Origin: Dyadobacter sp. Leaf189
GTDB taxonomy: Bacteria > Bacteroidota > Bacteroidia > Cytophagales > Spirosomataceae
Assembly (NCBI RefSeq): GCF_001424405.1
Contig: NZ_LMPS01000001.1
Location: 989,999 to 1,053,998, forward strand
DNA: 64,000 nt
Direction: 5' to 3'
Shown here: positions 1 to 7,204 of the stretch, piece by piece
How the letters are laid out: every line of letters starts with the position of its first letter
Position numbering within the stretch: the first letter of the stretch is position 1
Program-made: the position numbers and the translations under genes
The notes under the pieces: model-generated
The model's database searches: none
What the model saw: only the letters and a program-made list of their open reading frames with translations
Told to the model about the DNA's origin: nothing

Positions 1-948
1 CTGGCTTCTTCCGTTAACCTCAAATTTGACGCTGTCAATTCCAATACATTTCAGGATCAGAAAAACCAGGAGCTTTCCTATAAGTTCGGTTCGCTCTCGC
101 ATGTAGACCCGAAAGTGCGGAAACAAGCTGTTGAACACAACATTGAAGTAATTAGGTATGGCAAAGAATTAGGTTCAAAAGCGCTGTCGATCTGGCTTTC
201 TGACGGGTCTACCTTTCCTGGACAATCCAACTTTGTGCAATCTTTCCAGAATACACTTGAATCTTTGCAGGAAATATACACTGCATTGCCCGACGACTGG
301 AAGGTATATGTGGAATACAAAGCTTACGAGCCTAATTTTTATTCAACCGTAATCCAGGACTGGGGCAGCTCGCTTCTTTTCTGCCAGAAACTGGGCCCAA
401 AAGCCGATGTACTGGTCGATCTGGGGCACCATCTGCCGAATGCAAATATCGAACAGATCGTTGCTACGCTGATGATGGAGGGTCGCCTGGCAGGTTTCCA
501 TTTCAACGATTCCAAGTACGGCGATGACGATCTGACTGTGGGCAGCATTCGCCCATATCAATTGTTCCTGATTTTCGTAGAACTCGTGGCAGGAATGCAG
601 CGCGCTAACCGTGCTGCGGATACGTATGCCTGGATGATCGACGCGAGCCACAATGTGAAAGATCCACTTGAAGACCTGCTGCAATCGGTAGAAGCGATCC
701 TGATCGCGCAAGCACAGGCGTTGCTGGTTGACCGCAGCAAGCTGGAACAGGCAAGAATGGAAAACGACGTTGTACTCGCCCAGCAGATCCTGCAAAACGC
801 ATTCAGAACGGACGTAAGGCCACTGGTCCGCGAATCAATGCGTCAGAACGGCGGCGCCCTCGATCCGATCGGTTTGTTCAGGAATTTGAATGTAAGAAAT
901 GAATTAATGAACGAAAGAGGTAAACTGACCGTAGCGACGGGGTTGTAA
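1..948 (+). CDS. L-rhamnose isomerase-type sugar isomerase (5' truncated by window edge)
   Basis: Reading frame 1 is open from the first base to the TAA at 946-948, giving 315 C-terminal residues. The sequence matches the Pseudomonas stutzeri-type rhamnose isomerase family (TIM barrel, two metal ions; aldose-ketose isomerisation of L-rhamnose and other sugars). Expected metal ligands are visible: E105, D140, H143, H167, D175, D177 and D214 of the fragment. With an offset of about 114 residues these match the ligands I remember for the P. stutzeri enzyme, and 315 + 114 fits the usual length of about 430. The first in-frame alternative start (GTG at 115) would remove nothing essential, but the open frame upstream shows that the true start lies outside the window. 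A convergent GntR regulator lies downstream. Family is sure; exact sugar specificity is inferred. Confidence 0.9.
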   Translation: MASSVNLKFDAVNSNTFQDQKNQELSYKFGSLSHVDPKVRKQAVEHNIEVIRYGKELGSKALSIWLSDGSTFPGQSNFVQSFQNTLESLQEIYTALPDDWKVYVEYKAYEPNFYSTVIQDWGSSLLFCQKLGPKADVLVDLGHHLPNANIEQIVATLMMEGRLAGFHFNDSKYGDDDLTVGSIRPYQLFLIFVELVAGMQRANRAADTYAWMIDASHNVKDPLEDLLQSVEAILIAQAQALLVDRSKLEQARMENDVVLAQQILQNAFRTDVRPLVRESMRQNGGALDPIGLFRNLNVRNELMNERGKLTVATGL

Positions 949-963
949 GTTTTCAGCTGAGTT

Positions 964-1096
964 TTTTGTCACCCTGAGCGGACCGGGCCGCCGGGCGGTC
1001 GAAGTGCATGCCCTTCGAATAGCTTTTGTGCCTGCCCTTCGACTGCGCTCAGGGTGACAAGTCTTCTGCTTTGTCACCCTGAGCGCAGTCGAAGGG
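964..1096. repeat. REP-like intergenic inverted repeats
   Basis: Between two convergent genes lie three copies of a repeat with core CACCCTGAGCGCAGTCGAAG. Copies at 1035-1060 and 1071-1096 are a perfect 26-bp inverted pair with a 10-nt loop. A third copy (966 to about 1007) is in the same sense as the last one and is interrupted by a GC-rich insert of about 15 bp (983-997). The pair can form a long hairpin and may end transcription from both sides. I remember this core as an abundant intergenic repeat in many unrelated bacteria; copy number in this genome cannot be seen from here. Confidence 0.85.
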
Positions 1097-1099
1097 ACC

Positions 1100-2119
1100 T
1101 CAAAGCGACTTTCTCTTAATCAACGTAAACGGATTTTTAATCACCGCTCTTTTATTCTCATTAATCAGCTCGGCGGCAGTTCTTCCCATTTGCTCATGAT
1201 CAGTTGAAATGGTGGTGATACCGTCCAGGAGAATTTCTTTCAATGGGGTTTCATTGTAAGAGATGATCCCGATGTCTTTTCCGACTGTCAACTGCTGCTC
1301 GCGCGATTTCTTGATCAGGTTAACCAGGTCATTTTCTTCTATTACCACATACGCAGTATCTTTCACAGCCTTGTTATCCTCATGAAAATCGTACATGATC
1401 TCATGCTGGAATTCATGCTGGATACAAAAAATCCGGAATCCTTTGATGATTTCTTTCGGATAGCGGATCAGGGTTGGGAAGATCAGTACCAGCTTTTTAT
1501 AGACTTTGAGCAAGTCTACCGCTTCATTCAGCGCCAGTACAATATCTTTCTCAAAGTTCTGGTATACAGACGAATGCTTTTTGCTGTTTAGTTCCAAATC
1601 CCTGTCAAGTAATATCAGCTTCTCCGGCGGGATCATTTTAAGTGTTTCAATGGCATCTTCTGCTTTTTCGTAGAAATGCGGCATGATCACGTAATAGTCG
1701 TACTCTCCCAAGCTGTTCTTGATCAGGTTCCGGAAAATGTTTGCATTGGAATGGTGGATATGCAGATCCACATTTACGTTCTTTCCCAGATTTTCAACAA
1801 ATGCATTATAGACCTGCTTTTTGTAGTTGCTAATCTTGTTGAATACCAGTAAAATCCGGACTGATGTTTCAATGTCAACGCGATTGATGAAATATCCTTT
1901 TCCGCGAACCGAGATCAGTACCCCGTCTTTGATCAGGTGTTTGTAAGCTTTTTCAACAGTATCCCGCGAGAGCAGGTATTCCTCGCTGAGCTGGTTAATG
2001 GAAGGGATTTTGTCGCCTCTTTTCAGCTTTCCTTTGCTGATTGCCTGCAAGAGCGACTTGATGATCTGGATGTACTTGGGGGCACTTTCTTTGAATTCAA
2101 TGTCAAATTGTATTTCCAT
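1100..2119 (-). CDS. GntR-family transcriptional regulator with sugar-binding-like C-terminal domain
   Basis: 339 residues. The N-terminal part (about 10-75) is a GntR winged helix-turn-helix, with the typical PSINQLSEEY and SRDTVEKAYKHL segments and a GKGYFI wing. The rest resembles the periplasmic-binding-protein/LacI-type effector domain found in a Bacteroidota subgroup of GntR regulators. It converges on the rhamnose-isomerase-like gene, so control of a rhamnose or related sugar operon is a reasonable inference, not shown. The ATG start at 2117-2119 is the only good choice. A near-palindrome sits about 12 bp upstream (2131-2146). Confidence 0.85.
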   Translation of the reverse strand: MEIQFDIEFKESAPKYIQIIKSLLQAISKGKLKRGDKIPSINQLSEEYLLSRDTVEKAYKHLIKDGVLISVRGKGYFINRVDIETSVRILLVFNKISNYKKQVYNAFVENLGKNVNVDLHIHHSNANIFRNLIKNSLGEYDYYVIMPHFYEKAEDAIETLKMIPPEKLILLDRDLELNSKKHSSVYQNFEKDIVLALNEAVDLLKVYKKLVLIFPTLIRYPKEIIKGFRIFCIQHEFQHEIMYDFHEDNKAVKDTAYVVIEENDLVNLIKKSREQQLTVGKDIGIISYNETPLKEILLDGITTISTDHEQMGRTAAELINENKRAVIKNPFTLIKRKSL

Positions 2120-2130
2120 TAAAAAGTGGG

Positions 2131-2146
2131 TTTAGAATAGGCTAAA
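2131..2146. promoter_or_regulatory. candidate operator upstream of the GntR gene
   Basis: TTTAGAATAGGCTAAA is a TTTAG-N6-CTAAA inverted repeat 12 bp before the GntR start. It agrees at 14 of 16 positions with the element between the Nramp and DtxR-family genes at 60777-60792. This could be a binding site of that metal regulator, an autoregulatory site, or chance in AT-rich sequence. Confidence 0.35.
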
Positions 2147-2174
2147 AGTAACGATTTTATCCTGCATCCAATAG

Positions 2175-2210
2175 AAAAAACCCGCCAAAATCTATGATTC
2201 TGACGGGTTT
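2175..2210 (-). terminator. rho-independent terminator after the DUF6600 gene
   Basis: On the minus strand AAACCCGTCA (2210-2201) pairs with the complement at 2187-2178; one pair is G-U only in the minus-strand RNA. A run of T follows (complement of 2175-2180). It lies about 20 bp after the stop of the DUF6600 gene. Confidence 0.8.
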
Positions 2211-2229
2211 TCAAATACACTAACACCAC

Positions 2230-3570
2230 TTATCTTGGCCCTCTTCCGCTTCTTTCAGAGGCACCCCGCGGTGCACTTTCCTGGGAAGAACGACCATTAT
2301 TTCTGGGCTCGGGAGCACTTCTTTCCTGGCGGCTCGAACGCTGCGGCGCTTCATAAGATCCGCGGCCCGGATTGACCGGCGCATCATTTGAGCGGCTTGG
2401 TCTGGCACTTCTTTCAGAACCGAATCCTGGATTAACCTCCCTGCTGCTGCGATCAGGCTGACGGGGCGCTTCGTACCGGTTATTGCTGCGGTTGTCAGAA
2501 GGAAATGACGGCTCAGCTTCCCTGGTCCGGCCTCTTCTCATATTATCAGGAGCTTCCACCGGATTACGCGGCGCATTGTTGATACGGTCGCCGGGACTAC
2601 GATCAACAGGGCTACGGTCACCGCGATCCGAATTGTCGCTGATCCTTGCATTATTAATGCGTTCATCACGACGATCAGCATTTTCGTTGACCCGACCGCT
2701 GCTGATGCGGTCATTTCTGTCAAAATCGTTATTCCCACGATCCCTGCTGCTGTTATCATTATCGCCCCTTCCATTGCGGTTGGCATCAATGACAGATCCG
2801 CGGCGGTTCGGTTCGTATCTTGCACCCCGGTCGTCACCACGTGAATCGTACCGGTTATCACCTCTGCTGTTCCCGGCTACAATCACCCTGCCGCGGCCAC
2901 TCGGTGTTGCATCAATTGTACGCACAGGTACGCTTCTTCGCGTCACACGCTCAATCTCATCCCGGCGCGGCCCATACACATAAGTGCGGTTGTTGCTGCG
3001 ATAATAATTGTTGATAATCACAGTTTGATTGTAAACGTTTGTGACTCTCCGGCGCGGCGGGCAGTAGTTGTACCAGTTGCGGTAAGTGACATAACGTTGT
3101 GGTACAAACACCCACCAGAAGGAAGGAATGTTTACCGACACATTGATATTCACCCCGGGACCCAGCGGCGCCCAACCATAATAGCCTCCACCCGAACGCC
3201 AGTTTACCCAGGCAGGCCCCCATTCGTAATCAGGTACCCAAAACCAGCCCACGTAATCGTCGAAAGACCACCGGCCATAGTGGAACGGTGCCCAGCCCCA
3301 GTCGTAGTCGGACACCCATGTGTTACCATATTCGGTAACTTCCCAATATCCGTTGGTGGAGTAGGGTTGAAAACCTCTTGGTACGTCAGGCACCCAAATG
3401 GAGCCGAACTGCGGATTGCGCACCCACCTTCCGTAGGGTGACAATTCTTCGTAAAATGTTTGAAAAGAAATGCTTACCCCGGGTTGAGCCTGGGTTTTAT
3501 TGGACACCGTAACACCGCCTAACATGAAAATGCACAGGCCGAGAATCCGAAGTATGCGCGTGGTGCTCAT
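2230..3570 (-). CDS. secreted DUF6600-type protein with low-complexity tail
   Basis: 446 residues with a signal peptide ending near TQA-QP (about residue 29). Residues 30-190 form a Trp/Tyr/Gly-rich domain with repeated units of the type YGRW(V/S) and W(V/S)(P/S)D that matches the DUF6600 family known in Bacteroidota and Proteobacteria; no biochemical role is established. From about residue 200 to the end the chain is dominated by Arg, Asn, Asp, Ser and Pro and is almost surely disordered. The high purine content of this tail produces long spurious antisense reading frames. It stands alone, with its own terminator downstream. Likely periplasmic or surface exposed. Confidence 0.75.
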   Translation of the reverse strand: MSTTRILRILGLCIFMLGGVTVSNKTQAQPGVSISFQTFYEELSPYGRWVRNPQFGSIWVPDVPRGFQPYSTNGYWEVTEYGNTWVSDYDWGWAPFHYGRWSFDDYVGWFWVPDYEWGPAWVNWRSGGGYYGWAPLGPGVNINVSVNIPSFWWVFVPQRYVTYRNWYNYCPPRRRVTNVYNQTVIINNYYRSNNRTYVYGPRRDEIERVTRRSVPVRTIDATPSGRGRVIVAGNSRGDNRYDSRGDDRGARYEPNRRGSVIDANRNGRGDNDNSSRDRGNNDFDRNDRISSGRVNENADRRDERINNARISDNSDRGDRSPVDRSPGDRINNAPRNPVEAPDNMRRGRTREAEPSFPSDNRSNNRYEAPRQPDRSSREVNPGFGSERSARPSRSNDAPVNPGRGSYEAPQRSSRQERSAPEPRNNGRSSQESAPRGASERSGRGPR

Positions 3571-3874
3571 GGCTGTATGTTTAAATTGTTTTCTGTTTTT
3601 AAAAATCGTTTCTTGGACATCAATTTTTGCTGCCGGTTTAATGCTATTTGACAGACTACCGAACAGGCTTCAAGGTTGCTTTCAGCATTTTAATGTCAAT
3701 TTTTGCAACCCTAGGGAAGGTACTTAATGTAAATTCTTCTTCCACAGCTTATTAGTAGCATTTTTAATGAAATGAATCTGTTAGCCAGACAGGTAATCTG
3801 ACAATTGAACAAGCAGATAGCCCTATTTAGCCAAAAAACATTAACAAGCGTTAACAATATTTCTCCTCCTGATA
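3571..3874. other. intergenic region between divergent DUF6600 and arfB genes
   Basis: About 300 bp without a convincing gene. An inverted repeat TTAAC-aagc-GTTAA lies at 3841-3854, about 20 bp before the arfB start. No exact TAnnTTTG promoter box was found in either direction, and no RNA gene was recognised. Confidence 0.4.
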
Positions 3875-4282
3875 ATGATAAATCCGGACACACTTCACAA
3901 TGAATTGACCTTCCAGACAGCCCGCAGCGGTGGCGCCGGAGGACAAAATGTTAATAAAGTAGAAACAAAGGTGGAACTGAGATTTGATATCCTGCATTCG
4001 ACGGTACTTACTGACGAACAGAAGCAAATGCTCATCGAAAAACTTGCCTCCAAGTTAACGAATGACAAAGTCCTGGTATTATACCACCAGACCGAGCGCT
4101 CGCAGCTGGCCAACAAGGACAAAGTAATCGCCAAGTTTGATCAGCTGATCAAACAGGCATTTACAGTTAAAAAAAGCCGGAAACCTACCCGGCCCACCAA
4201 CGCTTCCAGGCTGGAAAGGTTGAAAGACAAGCAGCGCAATGCGATCGTAAAATCGCTGCGGAAGAAAACTTTTGAAGATTAA
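3875..4282 (+). CDS. arfB: alternative ribosome-rescue factor ArfB (YaeJ), peptidyl-tRNA hydrolase
   Basis: 135 residues, the normal ArfB length. The catalytic GGQ motif is at 22-24 inside the family signature SGGAGGQNVNKVET. The C-terminal tail (about 105-135) is rich in Lys and Arg, as expected for the helix that enters the empty mRNA channel of stalled 70S ribosomes. The enzyme hydrolyses peptidyl-tRNA on non-stop complexes. The downstream MFS gene starts 22 bp after the stop, so the two may be cotranscribed, although no functional link is known. Confidence 0.93.
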   Translation: MINPDTLHNELTFQTARSGGAGGQNVNKVETKVELRFDILHSTVLTDEQKQMLIEKLASKLTNDKVLVLYHQTERSQLANKDKVIAKFDQLIKQAFTVKKSRKPTRPTNASRLERLKDKQRNAIVKSLRKKTFED

Positions 4283-4304
4283 GACTGCTCAACACATACC
4301 GATA

Positions 4305-5546
4305 ATGCACTCCGTTACAACTGTTCAGCCCAAAATAAGCGCTGTTCTTACATTGCCCGTGATTGTAGCCTCACTCGGCTATTTCGTGGATGTTTACGAC
4401 CTGCTGCTGTTCAATATCGTGCGTGTTCCAAGTCTCAAAGATTTGGGCCTGAGCGAAGAAGAAATCTCCCGGATCGGTGCCAATATTTATAACTGGCAGC
4501 AGGCGGGATTGCTGATCGGTGGCTTCATGTGGGGAGTTCTGGGCGATAAGCTGGGGCGGCGATCAGTGCTGTTTGGCTCAATACTGACCTACTCGCTCGC
4601 AAACATTGCCTGCGGTTTTACCAGTAACGTAGAGATTTACTCCTTGTTACGTTTCATCGCAGGACTTGGCCTGGCTGGTGAGCTGGGTGCGGGTATCACA
4701 TTGATAGCCGAAATCCTGCCGCGGGAGCTCAGGGGATACGGAGCCTCGGTGGTAGCGAGCGTCGGACTTGCCGGAGCAATTGCGGCTTTCTTTGCCGTTA
4801 AGCTTACGGACTGGCGCACGGCGTACTTTATAGGTGGCGGAATGGGGTTGATCCTGTTGGTTATGCGTTTCAATGTGCTTGAATCCTCGGTTTTTAGTAA
4901 AAGTCTGGAAAAGCGGGGAGCCAGGCGGGTACCCTGGTGGACGTTGTTCATAAGCTGGTCGCGGCTGATAAGGTACCTTCGCTGCATGGGGATCGGGCTG
5001 CCAACGTACATGGTAATCGGTATTTACTCCACCTTTGGTAACGAATTCGCTAAGGCACTTGGAATACCAGGTGAAGTGCAGGCGGGGACCTGCGTGCTGT
5101 ATACTTACATTGGTGTAGTCACCGGCGACTTTTTCAGCGGTATTCTGAGTCAGTGGTTGAAATCACGGCGCACAGCTATTCTGGTTATGATCACAATGAC
5201 TTTGGCCGGGGTAGGGTGGCTGCTTTACGGGGGTATCAGGTCGGCAGAAGTATTGTATATCTGCTACGTCTGGCTTGGATTTTCAATCGGGTACATTGCG
5301 ATGTTCCTGACCACGACTGCGGAGCAATTTGGCACCAATCTCCGGGCTACTGCCACTACCTCGGTAGCGAACAATGTGCGCGCTACGGTACTGATTACAT
5401 TGCCCCTGTTCCAATTGCTGAAGCCTTCCTCCGGTGTATTGCATTCCGGAGCGATTGTAGGCGGCATTTGTTTTACCCTGGCTTTATTGTCGCTTTGGAA
5501 AATGGAGGAAACCTACGGCAAAGAGCTTGACTATGAGGAGCTGTAA
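4305..5546 (+). CDS. MFS transporter, sugar/metabolite porter-like
   Basis: 413 residues from ATG 4305. A longer frame from TTG 4272 would overlap arfB and add a polar stretch, so 4305 is preferred. About twelve hydrophobic segments are visible. The MFS loop 2-3 motif appears as GVLGDKLGRRSVLFG near residue 85, and the sugar-porter-like RFIAGLGLAGELGAG segment follows. Substrate cannot be named; the fold is that of major facilitators that move sugars, organic acids or aromatic acids with protons. The stop is only three bases from the stop of the convergent downstream gene. Confidence 0.85.
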   Translation: MHSVTTVQPKISAVLTLPVIVASLGYFVDVYDLLLFNIVRVPSLKDLGLSEEEISRIGANIYNWQQAGLLIGGFMWGVLGDKLGRRSVLFGSILTYSLANIACGFTSNVEIYSLLRFIAGLGLAGELGAGITLIAEILPRELRGYGASVVASVGLAGAIAAFFAVKLTDWRTAYFIGGGMGLILLVMRFNVLESSVFSKSLEKRGARRVPWWTLFISWSRLIRYLRCMGIGLPTYMVIGIYSTFGNEFAKALGIPGEVQAGTCVLYTYIGVVTGDFFSGILSQWLKSRRTAILVMITMTLAGVGWLLYGGIRSAEVLYICYVWLGFSIGYIAMFLTTTAEQFGTNLRATATTSVANNVRATVLITLPLFQLLKPSSGVLHSGAIVGGICFTLALLSLWKMEETYGKELDYEEL

Positions 5547-5549
5547 CCC

Positions 5550-5885
5550 TTACTTCACTGCCGGAGTGCCGAAAATCAGCTTGTCCGGGGTGGGATATAC
5601 AAGCAGTTTTGTAAAATCAGTTTTCCAGAAATCCAGGTCGAGTAACCTGTTGTTCTCATCTTTTGTGAGCGTAATTACAACCGGAGTTCCATCCTGGTCC
5701 ACGTATTCGACCTGTATCAGATCTCCGGCATATGCATCCACATTGCCGCCCAGACTGATACTTCCCATTACGCCGCCTTCGTATTCATCTACATTTTCAT
5801 CGACCGGAAAATCGTCAGGGTTGAGGTTGATGTGTGTAAGCAAAAATGTAATAAGGTCTTTTTCGTTTTGACGGATCTGTCTCAT
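5550..5885 (-). CDS. small conserved protein, DUF6984-like
   Basis: 111 residues, acidic, no signal peptide or membrane segment. The beginning MRQIRQNEKDLI and the VEYVDQDGTPVVITL strand segment resemble the DUF6984 family (small proteins of unknown role). Its start overlaps the stop of the upstream membrane-protein gene by four bases (ATGA at 5885-5882), which indicates translational coupling. I cannot assign a function. Confidence 0.65.
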   Translation of the reverse strand: MRQIRQNEKDLITFLLTHINLNPDDFPVDENVDEYEGGVMGSISLGGNVDAYAGDLIQVEYVDQDGTPVVITLTKDENNRLLDLDFWKTDFTKLLVYPTPDKLIFGTPAVK

Positions 5886-6925
5886 TTAGTGGGGGTAGAA
5901 ATGGTTTTATTGCGCCACTGTTCAGCCTTTCTTCCTACAAACCAGAATGAAAGTGCAAGTATTGCAAAGAAAATGCCTTTGTTGGTACGGTCCCAGAAGT
6001 ACTCAAAATACCGGGTGTAAATGTTTAGCAGAAAGAAGATCAGGCACAAGTCGCGGAGGACATACAAACCTTTTTGAAATGCATAATAGAGCATTCCGGC
6101 GAGCATCAATGTAAATGCAGCTGCCCAATACCAGAAATGGCCTTGTTTCAGCAATTTCCAACCCTCCCAATCGTCATAGTTCCCGAATATAGAAAGTGTC
6201 CAGGCCGCGAGTAGGAAGAGAAAAAGGCCGATGCTATAAGTGACTTCCTGTAAAAACTTCATTGAGCCGGAGCGCTTCAAAAGGAAGGAAGAACCCCAGA
6301 CAGCCAGTCCGAAAACTGTCATCCGCAGCGGATAATTCATTCCCAAAAACCGGAAACTGCCCTTTGACCAGTAATGGGTTTGCGCGCCCCACCAGCCGGC
6401 AAGTGAAATAATCATCACCGTCCAGAGCAGGGTTGAGCGTAATAGAACAGCTATGCCGCCATAAACAACCGCCGCAATCAGCAATGGCAGTGCGTAGTTG
6501 CTTTGCGCATCGGCGAAACTGCGCGTCCAGTAGGTGACAGCAATGGCGACTGTGAGGATGATCGTAATATTGTAGGCTTCGTTGCTTGCGCGTGCCTGTG
6601 GAAAGCGGATTTGTCTTCTTTTGGCAAGAAAAACAAACAATGCAGTCAGGAGAGAAAAGCCTATCCCGAAAATATTCTCGGAAATACCCCATTTCTGTCG
6701 CAGCATTTCCAGCCACTTTTCATCGATAACCAATGCGCCGAAAGCCAGCAGGCCACACGAAATGGCTGAGATCAATGCGTAAATGGCGATTGCATCCACA
6801 TTCGAATTGCGCAGCTGGTAACTTCCCCGCAGCTGTTCTGCCTGTTCCCTGGATATCTGGTTACTTTCCTCCCAGAAAAGAATGGCTTTGTTAACAGTTT
6901 CGGCTTCTTTTTTATCTAATTCCAT
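5882..6925 (-). CDS. multi-pass membrane protein, DUF2157-like
   Basis: 347 residues. The N-terminal 40 residues form a soluble helical segment (EESNQISREQAEQL) like the start of DUF2157 proteins. After it come about nine or ten hydrophobic segments separated by short loops, for example at 45-70, 85-105, 125-145 and 150-200. It is the first gene of a two-gene operon with the small DUF6984-like gene, overlapping it by 4 bp. Role unknown. Confidence 0.7.
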   Translation of the reverse strand: MELDKKEAETVNKAILFWEESNQISREQAEQLRGSYQLRNSNVDAIAIYALISAISCGLLAFGALVIDEKWLEMLRQKWGISENIFGIGFSLLTALFVFLAKRRQIRFPQARASNEAYNITIILTVAIAVTYWTRSFADAQSNYALPLLIAAVVYGGIAVLLRSTLLWTVMIISLAGWWGAQTHYWSKGSFRFLGMNYPLRMTVFGLAVWGSSFLLKRSGSMKFLQEVTYSIGLFLFLLAAWTLSIFGNYDDWEGWKLLKQGHFWYWAAAFTLMLAGMLYYAFQKGLYVLRDLCLIFFLLNIYTRYFEYFWDRTNKGIFFAILALSFWFVGRKAEQWRNKTISTPTK

Positions 6926-7150
6926 TCCGGTTTTTAGTGCATCATTTTACAAAGTCTGTGCCGATGAACTGTCAGAAGCATCACTATTGTAATACCTATT
7001 TAGCAAAAATGATAAATTTCTGCCAAGCCGCACTTGCAATCAATAGCACAATTGGTTGAAATCCACTGAATTCGTCGAAGTTTTGATCAAACCCGTCGAA
7101 AGTTCAGCCCCATTGGACGAATGTTTTTCAAGCACTCATAAGTAAAAAGC

Positions 7151-7182
7151 AAAAAAGGCTGCCAAGGATAACCTGACAGCCT
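7151..7182 (-). terminator. rho-independent terminator after the cytochrome/HEAT lipoprotein gene
   Basis: Minus strand: AGGCTGTCAGG (7182-7172) pairs with CCTTGGCAGCCT (7167-7156) around a 4-nt loop and is followed by a T run (complement of 7151-7156). It is about 20 bp after the stop at 7205. Confidence 0.85.
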
Positions 7183-7204
7183 CTTTTGCTTTTTTCAATC
7201 TCTT

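Noticed and set aside
2483-2983. 166-codon plus-strand frame inside the DUF6600 gene
   Set aside because: It arises from the low-complexity Arg/Asn/Asp tail on the other strand; Leu/Ser/Arg-rich nonsense.
4272-4304. TTG start for the MFS gene overlapping arfB
   Set aside because: Adds a polar, unconserved-looking stretch; ATG at 4305 gives a normal N-terminus, and no ribosome-binding site favours the TTG.
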